From: an uncultured Chloracidobacterium sp.
GTDB taxonomy: Bacteria; Acidobacteriota; Blastocatellia; Pyrinomonadales; Pyrinomonadaceae
DNA length: 13,961 nt
Assembly: GCA_937941715.1 (NCBI GenBank)
Contig: CALDGX010000238.1
Span: 1 to 13,961 of the forward strand
Reading direction: 5' to 3'
How positions within the stretch are numbered: position 1 is the stretch's first letter; each line of letters starts with the position of its first letter. The notes under the pieces are model-generated. The model made no database searches. It worked only from the letters and a program-made list of their open reading frames with translations, and was not told the DNA's origin. A program made the position numbers and the translations under genes. This document shows, one piece after another, positions 1 through 13,460 of this stretch.

Positions 1-55
1 CCGCGAGGGCGGCCGCACGGTCGGTGCCGGAACCGTTTCGGAGATCGTGGAATAA
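1..55 (+). CDS. tuf: Elongation factor Tu, C-terminal end only
   Basis: Partial gene cut by the left edge. The last 17 codons (frame from base 2) read REGGRTVGAGTVSEIVE and stop at TAA 53-55. This matches the conserved end of EF-Tu, normally REGGRTVGAGVVSEIIE, which lies in beta-barrel domain 3. EF-Tu carries aminoacyl-tRNA to the ribosomal A site in a GTP-dependent way. A tuf gene just upstream of rpmG, trnW, secE and nusG is a common bacterial arrangement, which supports the call. Nothing can be said about the GTPase domain or the start because they lie outside the window. Confidence 0.93.
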   Translation, partial: REGGRTVGAGTVSEIVE

Positions 56-60
56 GTTTG

Positions 61-130
61 AGTAGCCAGTAGCCGGTAGTTGGTAGAAAAACACTTTCTG
101 CCAACTACCGTCTGCTAACTACCGACTACT
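61..130. repeat. Word-iterating hairpin between tuf and rpmG
   Basis: The gap is made almost wholly of variants of a short word (agtagc, cggtag, ttggtag) followed by their complements. Bases 74-89 pair with 95-110 as a continuous 16-bp helix with one G-U wobble (84/100) and a 5-base loop (aacac, 90-94). Outside it, 61-65 (agtag) pairs with 126-130 (ctact) and 70-73 with 114-117. No T-tract follows, so it is not an obvious intrinsic terminator. It could be an mRNA-stabilising or processing hairpin, or a dispersed intergenic repeat; which of these cannot be told from one copy. Confidence 0.8.
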
Positions 131-138
131 GAGGATTT

Positions 139-291
139 ATGCCGAGAGATAACATTATTTTGCAGTGCACGGAGTGCAAAGAACGCAACTACGTGACGAC
201 CAAGAACAAAAAGAACACGCCGAACAGGTTGGAGTTCAAGAAGTTCTGCCGCCGTTGCCGTTGCCACACGCTGCACAGAGAGAACAAGTAG
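139..291 (+). CDS. rpmG: 50S ribosomal protein L33
   Basis: This 50-residue protein is the usual length for L33, a small protein of the large subunit near the E site. It begins MPRDNIILQCTECKERNY and ends with the typical HTLHRENK. Cysteines at 10, 13, 37 and 40 form the two CxxC knuckles of the zinc-binding (C+) form of L33; Cys42 is an additional cysteine. The ATG is preceded by GAGG at 131-134, four bases upstream, which is a short but workable spacing. It sits between tuf and trnW, its usual position in this cluster, and probably shares their transcript. Confidence 0.96.
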   Translation: MPRDNIILQCTECKERNYVTTKNKKNTPNRLEFKKFCRRCRCHTLHRENK

Positions 292-298
292 TGATCGT

Positions 299-349
299 GG
301 AAAGTCGATAGTGGGAAGTGAAGGCTAAATTCTTCACTTTCCACTTTCC
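299..349. repeat. Word-iterating hairpin between rpmG and trnW
   Basis: The gap is built from variants of ggaaagt / gtgggaagtgaag and their complements. Bases 311-323 pair with 332-344 over 13 bp (one G-U at 315/340), with an 8-base loop (324-331). An outer arm, 299-303, pairs with 345-349, leaving a 7-base bulge at 304-310. No T-run follows. Just downstream, 356-366 reads aacttgaaact, an 11-mer that recurs at 8939-8949 in the rpoB-rpoC gap. The hairpin ends about 24 bases before the tRNA, so a role in tRNA 5' processing or transcript stability is possible but unproven. Confidence 0.75.
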
Positions 350-373
350 GCTCTAAACTTGAAACTATTTTAC

Positions 374-449
374 AGGGGTATGGTGTCAATGGTTAGCATG
401 GAGGTCTCCAAAACCTTAGGTCCGGGTTCGAGTCCTGGTACCCCTGCCA
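374..449 (+). tRNA. trnW: tRNA-Trp (anticodon CCA), 3' CCA encoded
   Basis: A full cloverleaf can be drawn. The acceptor stem 374-380 / 439-445 has 7 perfect pairs. The D stem is 383-386 / 396-399 with a 9-base loop. The anticodon stem is 401-405 / 413-417 with loop ctCCAaa and anticodon at 408-410. The variable loop is 4 bases. The T stem 422-426 / 434-438 encloses loop ttcgagt. The discriminator is G446, the base expected for bacterial tRNA-Trp, and CCA is encoded at 447-449. No good promoter is seen immediately upstream, so the tRNA is probably cut out of the tuf-rpmG-secE transcript. A tRNA-Trp gene beside secE and nusG is a familiar arrangement. Confidence 0.95.
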
Positions 450-473
450 TTGAAGATTATTGGGAGAATTAAC

Positions 474-716
474 GTGTCAGAAGCTGTAGCTCCGATCGAA
501 GGAAAACATAAAGAGGGCATTGGCGAATTCGTCAAGCACACGCGGGCAGAACTCGATAAGACGTCATTTCCGTCGTCCGAAGACGTCAAGAACACGACGA
601 TCATCGTGATCGTCAGTGTGATATTTTTTGCGGCATATCTCTTCCTGATCGATCACGGCTGGACATATCTCCTCGAAGGATTGACCTGGCTGGTGAACAA
701 GATCGCCGGCGTTTAG
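474..716 (+). CDS. secE: Preprotein translocase subunit SecE
   Basis: SecE is the small essential clamp subunit of the SecYEG channel in the inner membrane. I start it at GTG 474, giving 80 residues, because GGAG at 463-466 lies 7 bases upstream. The longer frame from TTG 450 would begin directly after the tRNA CCA end and has no ribosome site. An amphipathic segment around residues 15-33 includes the family pattern EL-x-K-x-x-x-P (E26, L27, K29, P33). One transmembrane helix follows at about 41-59. This is the usual single-helix SecE of most bacteria, shorter than the three-helix E. coli form. It lies 24 bases after trnW and 18 before nusG. Confidence 0.95.
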   Translation: MSEAVAPIEGKHKEGIGEFVKHTRAELDKTSFPSSEDVKNTTIIVIVSVIFFAAYLFLIDHGWTYLLEGLTWLVNKIAGV

Positions 717-734
717 TACATAAGGATATTTGAG

Positions 735-1295
735 ATGAAGCAGTGGTTTTTTATCCACACCTATTCCGGCCACGAGAACAAGGTTCGCGAGAGTCTGGAA
801 GCACGGATCCGCGACATGGAGCTCGCCGAACAGATCACCGGCGTTCTGCTGCCGAAAGAAAAGGTCGTCGAGATGCGTGGAAACAAGGAATATGTCTCTG
901 AGCGAATGTTCTATCCGGGATATGTGCTGGTCGAGATCGACTGCGACGAAAAGGGCAAGATACCTGACAACGTCTTTCACGTGATCAAAGCGACCCCGAA
1001 GGTCACCGGATTTTTGGGCGGCAAAGCCCCGACACCGTTAACGCAGGCCGAGGTCGATCAGATCATCAGTAATATTGAGGTCGCGACCGAAAAACCGAAA
1101 CCGAAGTTCTCGTATGAGGTCGGTGAAGTTGTAAGGATCAAGTCCGGCCCGTTCGCGAGCTTTACCGGTAAGGTCGAAGAGGTCAACGAAGACAAATCGA
1201 CGCTTAAGGTTTCGATCACGATCTTTGGACGCTCGACACCGTATGAGCTCAGCTTCCTTGAGGTCGAAAAGGTCACTTTTGCAGAGGAAGAATAA
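735..1295 (+). CDS. nusG: Transcription termination/antitermination factor NusG
   Basis: NusG binds the beta' clamp of RNA polymerase, suppresses pausing, and through its C-terminal domain contacts Rho or ribosomal protein S10. The protein is 186 residues, slightly longer than the common 175-182. The N-terminal NGN domain (about 1-110) starts MKQWFFIHTYSGHENKV and contains the signature YPGYV at 60-64. A flexible linker leads to a KOW domain at about 126-180 (VVRIKSGPFASFTGKVEEVN). The ATG has AAGGA at 722-726, 8 bases upstream, the best-spaced ribosome site in this part of the window. It follows secE by 18 bases, as in most bacteria. A hairpin overlaps its stop codon. Confidence 0.97.
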   Translation: MKQWFFIHTYSGHENKVRESLEARIRDMELAEQITGVLLPKEKVVEMRGNKEYVSERMFYPGYVLVEIDCDEKGKIPDNVFHVIKATPKVTGFLGGKAPTPLTQAEVDQIISNIEVATEKPKPKFSYEVGEVVRIKSGPFASFTGKVEEVNEDKSTLKVSITIFGRSTPYELSFLEVEKVTFAEEE

Positions 1296-1410
1296 CCTGA
1301 AGTAGAGGCCGCTGCCCGCAGGTTATCAAAAAGCAGTATTTGTTCGAATGAGGACATTCCCGGAATGAAGTTTCGGGATCGTTAATCAAAAAGGAGAAGT
1401 TGCAGGCCGG
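1293..1410 (+). promoter_or_regulatory. nusG-rplK intergenic leader with hairpins
   Basis: The TAA of nusG is part of a 7-bp arm (1293-1299, taacctg) that pairs with 1319-1325 (caggtta) across a 19-base loop. No T-tract follows, so it is not an obvious terminator. Further on, tcccg (around 1360) can pair with cggga (around 1376) across 11 bases. An AAGGAG lies at 1391-1396. In E. coli the rplK-rplA operon is repressed by L1 binding its leader RNA, and this segment is where such a site would be expected. I cannot identify an L1-binding motif with certainty, so the regulatory role is inference. Confidence 0.35.
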
Positions 1411-1431
1411 GTGTCTGCGATCCGTCAGAAA

Positions 1432-1857
1432 ATGGCAAAGAAGATAGAAGGTTACATCAAGTTGCAGATCCCCGCCGGCAAGGCGAATCCGGCGCCGCCG
1501 ATCGGCCCGGCTCTCGGCCAGCACGGCGTTAACATCATGGAGTTTTGCAAGGCGTTCAACGCCAAGACGCAAAACGACGATCCGGATATGAAAGTGCCGG
1601 TCGTTATCACGGTCTATGCCGACCGTTCGTTCTCGTTTGAAACGAAAACTCCGCCGGCAGCAGATCTGTTGAGAAAGGCATCGGGGATCGCAAAGGGGTC
1701 GGGTAAACCGAATCGTGAAAAGATCGGTACGATCTCGCGTGCGAAGATCGAAGAGATCGCCAAGTTGAAAATGGTAGATCTCAACACGTCGAATCTCGAA
1801 TCGGCTATGAAGACGATCGAGGGAACGGCAAAATCAATGGGACTCACAATCGAATAA
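1432..1857 (+). CDS. rplK: 50S ribosomal protein L11
   Basis: L11 forms the base of the GTPase-associated centre with 23S rRNA and L10. From ATG 1432 it is 141 residues, the standard length, starting MAKKIEGYIKLQIPAGKANP as the family does. The N-terminal domain carries the invariant PAPPIGPALGQHGVNIMEFC, the proline-rich segment associated with thiostrepton binding. The C-terminal rRNA-binding domain includes KASGIAKGSGKPN. The start is uncertain: no ribosome site precedes ATG 1432. An in-frame GTG at 1411 has AAGGAG 14 bases upstream and would add seven residues (VSAIRQK). I prefer the ATG because of family length. It is followed by a structured gap and rplA, the usual L11 operon order. Confidence 0.96.
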   Translation: MAKKIEGYIKLQIPAGKANPAPPIGPALGQHGVNIMEFCKAFNAKTQNDDPDMKVPVVITVYADRSFSFETKTPPAADLLRKASGIAKGSGKPNREKIGTISRAKIEEIAKLKMVDLNTSNLESAMKTIEGTAKSMGLTIE

Positions 1858-1928
1858 CGATCGGACAATATCGGATCCTGTATTCGATATCCGCGAGATC
1901 GTTATTAGGGAGAACGACACAGTCGTTC
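1856..1928 (+). promoter_or_regulatory. Two hairpins in the rplK-rplA gap
   Basis: The first fold begins within the rplK stop codon: 1856-1861 pairs with 1898-1903 (aacgat/atcgtt), 1862-1864 with 1891-1893, and 1868-1873 with 1885-1890 (atatcg/cgatat), around an 11-base loop. The second is a tight hairpin, gaacgac 1912-1918 with gtcgttc 1922-1928 and a 3-base loop. It ends 10 bases before the ribosome site GGAGG (1939-1943) of rplA. There is no T-tract. Together they look like a leader that could control rplA translation, for example by L1 feedback, but no binding motif is proven. Confidence 0.5.
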
Positions 1929-1947
1929 GTTAATACCTGGAGGTAAA

Positions 1948-2640
1948 ATGAAAAGAGGCAAGAAATATCTTGCGGCTCTGGAAAAGATCGAGCCGCATAA
2001 GAAGCACACGCTTGAAGAAGCTGTCGCTAAGTTGAAAGAGATCGCATTTGCCAAGTTTGACGAAACCGTTGAACTAACAATGTGGCTTGGCGTTGATCCC
2101 CGAAAAGCGGATCAGCTGGTTCGCGGAACGATCGTTCTGCCCCACGGACTTGGCGGTGCCGCCAAGAAGATCGTTGTCATCGCACAGGGTGACAAGGTCC
2201 GTGAAGCCGAAGAGGCCGGAGCTGATGTGGCGGGCGGCGACGATATCGTCGAAAAGATCCGCGGCGGATGGCTGGACTTTGACGCACTCATCGCGACTCC
2301 CGACATGATGGGAAAGGTCGGCCAGCTTGGAAAGGTCCTCGGTCCTCGAGGCCTGATGCCCAACCCGAAAACAGGTACCGTTACGATGGACGTTAAAACC
2401 GCCATCGAAGAGACCAAGGCCGGTAAGGTCGAATATCGCGTCGATAAGACCGGTGTTATTCACTCGCCGGTCGGTAAAGTGTCATTTGACGACGCAAAGC
2501 TGGCCGAGAATACCAAGGTCCTGATCTCAGCGGTCATGAAGGCAAAGCCGACCACCGCCAAGGGAAGGTATCTCAAGAAGATCAATCTTGCTGCGACGAT
2601 GAGCCCGGGCGTATTGCTCGATGAGCTTGCCTACGCATAG
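1948..2640 (+). CDS. rplA: 50S ribosomal protein L1
   Basis: L1 builds the mobile L1 stalk that handles deacylated tRNA at the E site, and in many bacteria it also represses its own operon by binding mRNA. The 230-residue length is typical. The family signature LGPRGLMPNPKTGTVT is present from residue 131. The protein begins MKRGKKYLAALEKIE. The ATG has a strong GGAGG at 1939-1943, four bases upstream, so the start is firm. The gene follows rplK by 90 bases that contain two hairpins, and precedes rplJ by 22 bases. No missing signature element or frame disruption is seen. Confidence 0.97.
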   Translation: MKRGKKYLAALEKIEPHKKHTLEEAVAKLKEIAFAKFDETVELTMWLGVDPRKADQLVRGTIVLPHGLGGAAKKIVVIAQGDKVREAEEAGADVAGGDDIVEKIRGGWLDFDALIATPDMMGKVGQLGKVLGPRGLMPNPKTGTVTMDVKTAIEETKAGKVEYRVDKTGVIHSPVGKVSFDDAKLAENTKVLISAVMKAKPTTAKGRYLKKINLAATMSPGVLLDELAYA

Positions 2641-2662
2641 TTAGTGAGGAGCGAATAGAGAA

Positions 2663-3385
2663 ATGAAAACTAGAGAAACAAAACAGAAAGACCTGGCCGC
2701 CCTCACTGAGTCGCTTTCCAATTCCAAATCTGCGATGGTCGTGAGCTTTACCAAACTGACCGTTTCGAAAGATCAGGAGTTCAGAAAGAGCCTGCGTGAA
2801 GCCGGAGCAAAATATCAGGTAGTCAAGAATACCCTGGCCCGTATCGCGGTCAAAGGAACACAGTTCGAAGAAGCTTCGGGTGCATTCAAGGGCGTGACGG
2901 CGATCGCCTGGACCGAAAATGATCCTGTCGTGCTTTCGAAAGCAATTTCGAAGTTCATGAAGGAGAATGCCGATATCTACACGTTCAAATCGGGCGTGGT
3001 GGACGGCAAACTGGTCGATCTTCAGCAACTGACGACGATCGCGAATCTGCCGTCGAAAGAAGAGCTTATCTCGAAGCTGCTTTACGTTATCAACAGCGGT
3101 GCCCAACGCATCGTTACGGTCATCAACGCAGTACCGCGTGATCTGGCTGTTGTGATCAAGCAGATCGGTGAGGCAAAGCCGGCGGACGGCTCAGCCGCTC
3201 CGGCGGTCGAAGCCAAGGCCGAAGCTCCGGCAGCTGAAGTTGAAGAAGCTCCGGAAGTTGAAGAAGTTGCGGCGGCCGAGGAAACTCCGGCAGCCGAGGA
3301 AGCTCCGGCCGCTGAGGCCGAAGCCGCACCGGAAGGATCCGCTTCTGCTGAAGAAGAGGCTCCGGCGGACGAAGCAGCTGAATAG
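2663..3385 (+). CDS. rplJ: 50S ribosomal protein L10 with long Ala/Glu/Pro C-terminal tail
   Basis: L10 anchors the L7/L12 dimers to the ribosome through its C-terminal helix. Residues 1 to about 170 are ordinary L10: MKTRETKQKDLAALTESL at the start, KYQVVKNTLARIAV in the rRNA-binding domain, and the L7/L12-binding helix around RIVTVINAVPRDLAVVIKQI. L10 is normally 165-180 residues; this one is 240. Residues 171-240 are low complexity, with about 20 Glu and 2 Asp against 2 Lys, the rest mostly Ala, Pro and Val. The codons repeat the word gaRgctccgg at 3221, 3245, 3281 (one mismatch), 3299 and 3356, suggesting growth by repeat expansion. GAGGAG at 2646-2651 precedes the ATG by 11 bases. With only 22 bases to rplA, there is no room for a conventional L10 leader upstream. 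Confidence 0.95.
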   Translation: MKTRETKQKDLAALTESLSNSKSAMVVSFTKLTVSKDQEFRKSLREAGAKYQVVKNTLARIAVKGTQFEEASGAFKGVTAIAWTENDPVVLSKAISKFMKENADIYTFKSGVVDGKLVDLQQLTTIANLPSKEELISKLLYVINSGAQRIVTVINAVPRDLAVVIKQIGEAKPADGSAAPAVEAKAEAPAAEVEEAPEVEEVAAAEETPAAEEAPAAEAEAAPEGSASAEEEAPADEAAE

Positions 3386-3635
3386 TAAAAGTTTTGTCCC
3401 GGGCGAGGGCCCGGGACTCAAAGCCGTACTCAAGGAAAGCGAGCGGGGCAATTGTCAGGTTGCCTTGCGTCGGACAAAGCGGGAAGGTGATGCAACCCGG
3501 TCCGCTAAGTCCCGTGGGTTCTCGCGGCTGACAACCAAGCCGTGGATGGACAAGGCATGTCATTAAACAGGCGGCCTCTACGATCCACGATTTACGAATA
3601 AACAAAGAACCCTATTGGAGGAATAGATAAAAGTC
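3386..3635 (+). promoter_or_regulatory. 250-base structured gap before rplL
   Basis: This gap is unusually long for rplJ-rplL. It opens with a GC-rich hairpin: 3396-3404 pairs with 3409-3417 (gtcccgggc/gcccgggac), 9 bp closed by loop gagg, without a T-tract. Further elements are a hairpin at 3523-3529 / 3538-3544 (cgcggct/agccgtg, one G-U), and a distant pairing of ttgtcag (near 3452) with ctgacaa (near 3528) that competes with it. A small frame, ATG 3490 to TGA 3531 (MQPGPLSPVGSRG), has a purine-rich gggaagg just before it. Bases 3580-3600 hold a cgat-ccacgat-ttacga word run. No convincing promoter was found. A role in setting the high L7/L12 dose is a guess. Confidence 0.4.
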
Positions 3636-4022
3636 ATGGCAACTACAAAAGCAGACGTTATTGAGTATTTGAAAGGTGTGTCGCTTCTCGAAGCGTCGGA
3701 ATTGGTCAAGGAACTTGAAGAAGTGTTTGGCGTGTCGGCCGCTGCTGCTGCAGCTCCGATGATGATGGCCGCTCCGGCCGGCGGTGAGACCGCTGCTGCC
3801 GAAGAGAAGGATTCGTTTGACGTTGTCCTTACGGCTGCCGGCGGCAACAAGATCGCTGTCATCAAGGTCGTTCGTGAAGTCGTTGCAGGTCTCGGCCTCA
3901 AGGAAGCGAAGGATCTGGTCGACGGCGCTCCGAAGGCCCTCAAGGAAGGCGTTTCGAAGGCAGAAGCTGAAGACATCAAGGCCAAATTGACCGAAGCCGG
4001 TGCAACCGTCGAGGTCAAATAA
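3636..4022 (+). CDS. rplL: 50S ribosomal protein L7/L12
   Basis: L7/L12 is the multicopy flexible stalk protein that recruits and stimulates translational GTPases. The protein has 128 residues. The N-terminal dimerisation domain (about 1-35) is followed by an Ala/Met/Pro/Gly hinge (about 35-58, including AAAAAAPMMMAAPAGG). The C-terminal globular domain carries the conserved GLGLKEAKDLVDGAPKALKE and ends in EAGATVEVK. The ribosome site GGAGG at 3617-3621 is 14 bases from the ATG, longer than optimal. An in-frame stop at 3624-3626 rules out a longer protein starting upstream. The gene follows rplJ after a 250-base foldable gap and is ended by a clear terminator. Confidence 0.97.
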   Translation: MATTKADVIEYLKGVSLLEASELVKELEEVFGVSAAAAAAPMMMAAPAGGETAAAEEKDSFDVVLTAAGGNKIAVIKVVREVVAGLGLKEAKDLVDGAPKALKEGVSKAEAEDIKAKLTEAGATVEVK

Positions 4023-4038
4023 CTGCGTTCTGAATAGC

Positions 4039-4073
4039 GGGACGCCCGATCATTGACGGGCGTCCCATTATTT
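4039..4073 (+). terminator. Intrinsic terminator after rplL
   Basis: A perfect 10-bp stem, gggacgcccg (4039-4048) with cgggcgtccc (4057-4066), encloses an 8-base loop and is followed by attattt (4067-4073). The T-tract is interrupted, so termination may be partial and some readthrough into rpoB is likely. It begins 16 bases after the rplL stop. Its tail overlaps the -35 box of the next promoter. Confidence 0.82.
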
Positions 4074-4100
4074 GGATCTGGATGAAATTAGTGCTAAACT
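4072..4100 (+). promoter_or_regulatory. Extended -10 promoter for rpoBC
   Basis: TTGGAT (4072-4077) and TAAACT (4095-4100) are separated by 17 bases, with an extended -10 TG at 4092-4093. This fits the housekeeping sigma factor. Transcription would begin near 4107, giving a leader of about 316 bases before rpoB. The position immediately after the rplL terminator supports a separate input to rpoBC. No experimental start is known from the sequence alone. Confidence 0.6.
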
Positions 4101-4106
4101 GAATGA

Positions 4107-4422
4107 TTCGCGGCTGATGACCGATATTGACGTCGATCGCGGATCTCAGGCGAGCAATACGAAAGCCTTGGTTTTACCGGGGAGTTCGTGGACTTAGGGG
4201 CGACATTGTCGCAAAAAATTGGAGAGTTGGTGTCTCGTTTCGGCACTCTCGAAAAATTTATTTAACAGCGAAATGCTGCTGAAAAGCGGTCAGGGAAAAC
4301 TTTACCCTCGACCGCATTTGGCGTCTTTTCGAAAAGATCTCTGAAGCGGCACCTGCCCAGCGAAAATCGTATCAGGTCTCGTATCAGGAATCAACAGGTT
4401 TTGATAGCCCGCTATTAATAAT
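4107..4422 (+). promoter_or_regulatory. Long structured rpoB leader
   Basis: These 316 bases have no credible gene. Visible elements are a short hairpin gcgac/gtcgc (4200-4204 / 4208-4212) followed by aaaaaatt; a pairing gagagt/actctc near 4221-4249; a strong hairpin 4286-4295 with 4305-4315 (10 bp, bulged C at 4309, 9-base loop); a perfect palindrome tcttttcgaaaaga at 4324-4337; and a direct repeat TCGTATCAGG at 4367-4376 and 4379-4388. No Shine-Dalgarno stands in front of the rpoB ATG; the last bases are AT-rich (ctattaataat). The segment is a candidate control region for polymerase subunit levels, mechanism unknown. Confidence 0.45.
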
Positions 4423-8871
<4,449 letters not shown>

Positions 8872-8876
8872 TTTCC

Positions 8877-8964
8877 GAGTTCCAAGTTCCGGGTTCCAAG
8901 TTGGTGAACCCGGAACATTAGAATCAACAGAAACTTGGAACTTGAAACTTTGAAATAGGAACTC
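8877..8964. repeat. Nested word-iterating hairpin between rpoB and rpoC
   Basis: The 100-base gap consists of repeated words (gttccaagttcc, gggttccaag) and their complements. Bases 8886-8896 pair perfectly with 8906-8916 (gttccgggttc/gaacccggaac, 11 bp, 9-base loop). Outside, 8879-8885 pairs with 8935-8941 (gttccaa/ttggaac), and alternatively 8877-8883 with 8958-8964 (gagttcc/ggaactc). There is no T-tract, so it should let polymerase through to rpoC. AGGA at 8957-8960 is the likely rpoC ribosome site and lies inside the outer arm, so folding could influence rpoC translation. Confidence 0.8.
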
Positions 8965-8971
8965 TAAAAAC

Positions 8972-13270
<4,299 letters not shown>

Positions 13271-13282
13271 TCTGTCTATCAA

Positions 13283-13296
13283 CGGGAGCGATCCCG
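13283..13296. other. Short hairpin after rpoC stop
   Basis: cggga (13283-13287) pairs with tcccg (13292-13296) around the tetraloop gcga, 12 bases after the rpoC stop and just ahead of the terminator. It may protect the 3' end of the mRNA. Confidence 0.45.
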
Positions 13297-13306
13297 GGTT
13301 TATCGG

Positions 13307-13346
13307 AAAGGGCGTTGCTCACAGCACTGTGCGTAACGCCCTTTTT
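13307..13346 (+). terminator. Intrinsic terminator after rpoC
   Basis: aaagggcgtt (13307-13316) pairs with aacgcccttt (13335-13344), with an inner helix caca/tgtg (13320-13323 / 13328-13331). The run ttttt at 13342-13346 completes a classical Rho-independent terminator. It lies 36 bases after the rpoC stop and should end the rpoBC transcript. The A-run at 13307 means it could also act weakly on the other strand. Confidence 0.9.
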
Positions 13347-13372
13347 GCGTTTCTGACCGCAAACAGCGATCG

Positions 13373-13393
13373 CTCCGGCCGACACGGCCGGAG
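13373..13393. other. GC-rich hairpin downstream of rpoC
   Basis: ctccggcc (13373-13380) pairs perfectly with ggccggag (13386-13393) around gacac. No T-tract is present on either side. Function unknown; it lies in the gene-free stretch between the rpoC terminator and the tandem array. Confidence 0.5.
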
Positions 13394-13460
13394 GCCGACT
13401 GAACGCCGCGGTCAACCAGCAACAGATCCAAACCCATTTTCTCAAAACCCAGTAAATACC

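Noticed and set aside
450..473. TTG start at 450 giving an 88-residue SecE
   Set aside because: It begins on the base after the tRNA CCA end and has no ribosome site; GTG 474 has GGAG at 7 bases.
2087..2417. Small overlapping frames on both strands inside rplA
   Set aside because: Shadows of the conserved L1 coding sequence, with no independent evidence.
3396..3417. Terminator after rplJ
   Set aside because: The 9-bp GC hairpin has no T-tract on either side and lies between two genes that are normally co-transcribed.
3156..3605. Overlapping open frames on both strands over the L10 tail
   Set aside because: They arise from the low-complexity GC-rich repeats of the L10 tail; products are Arg/Pro or Leu/Arg repeats with no sign of selection.
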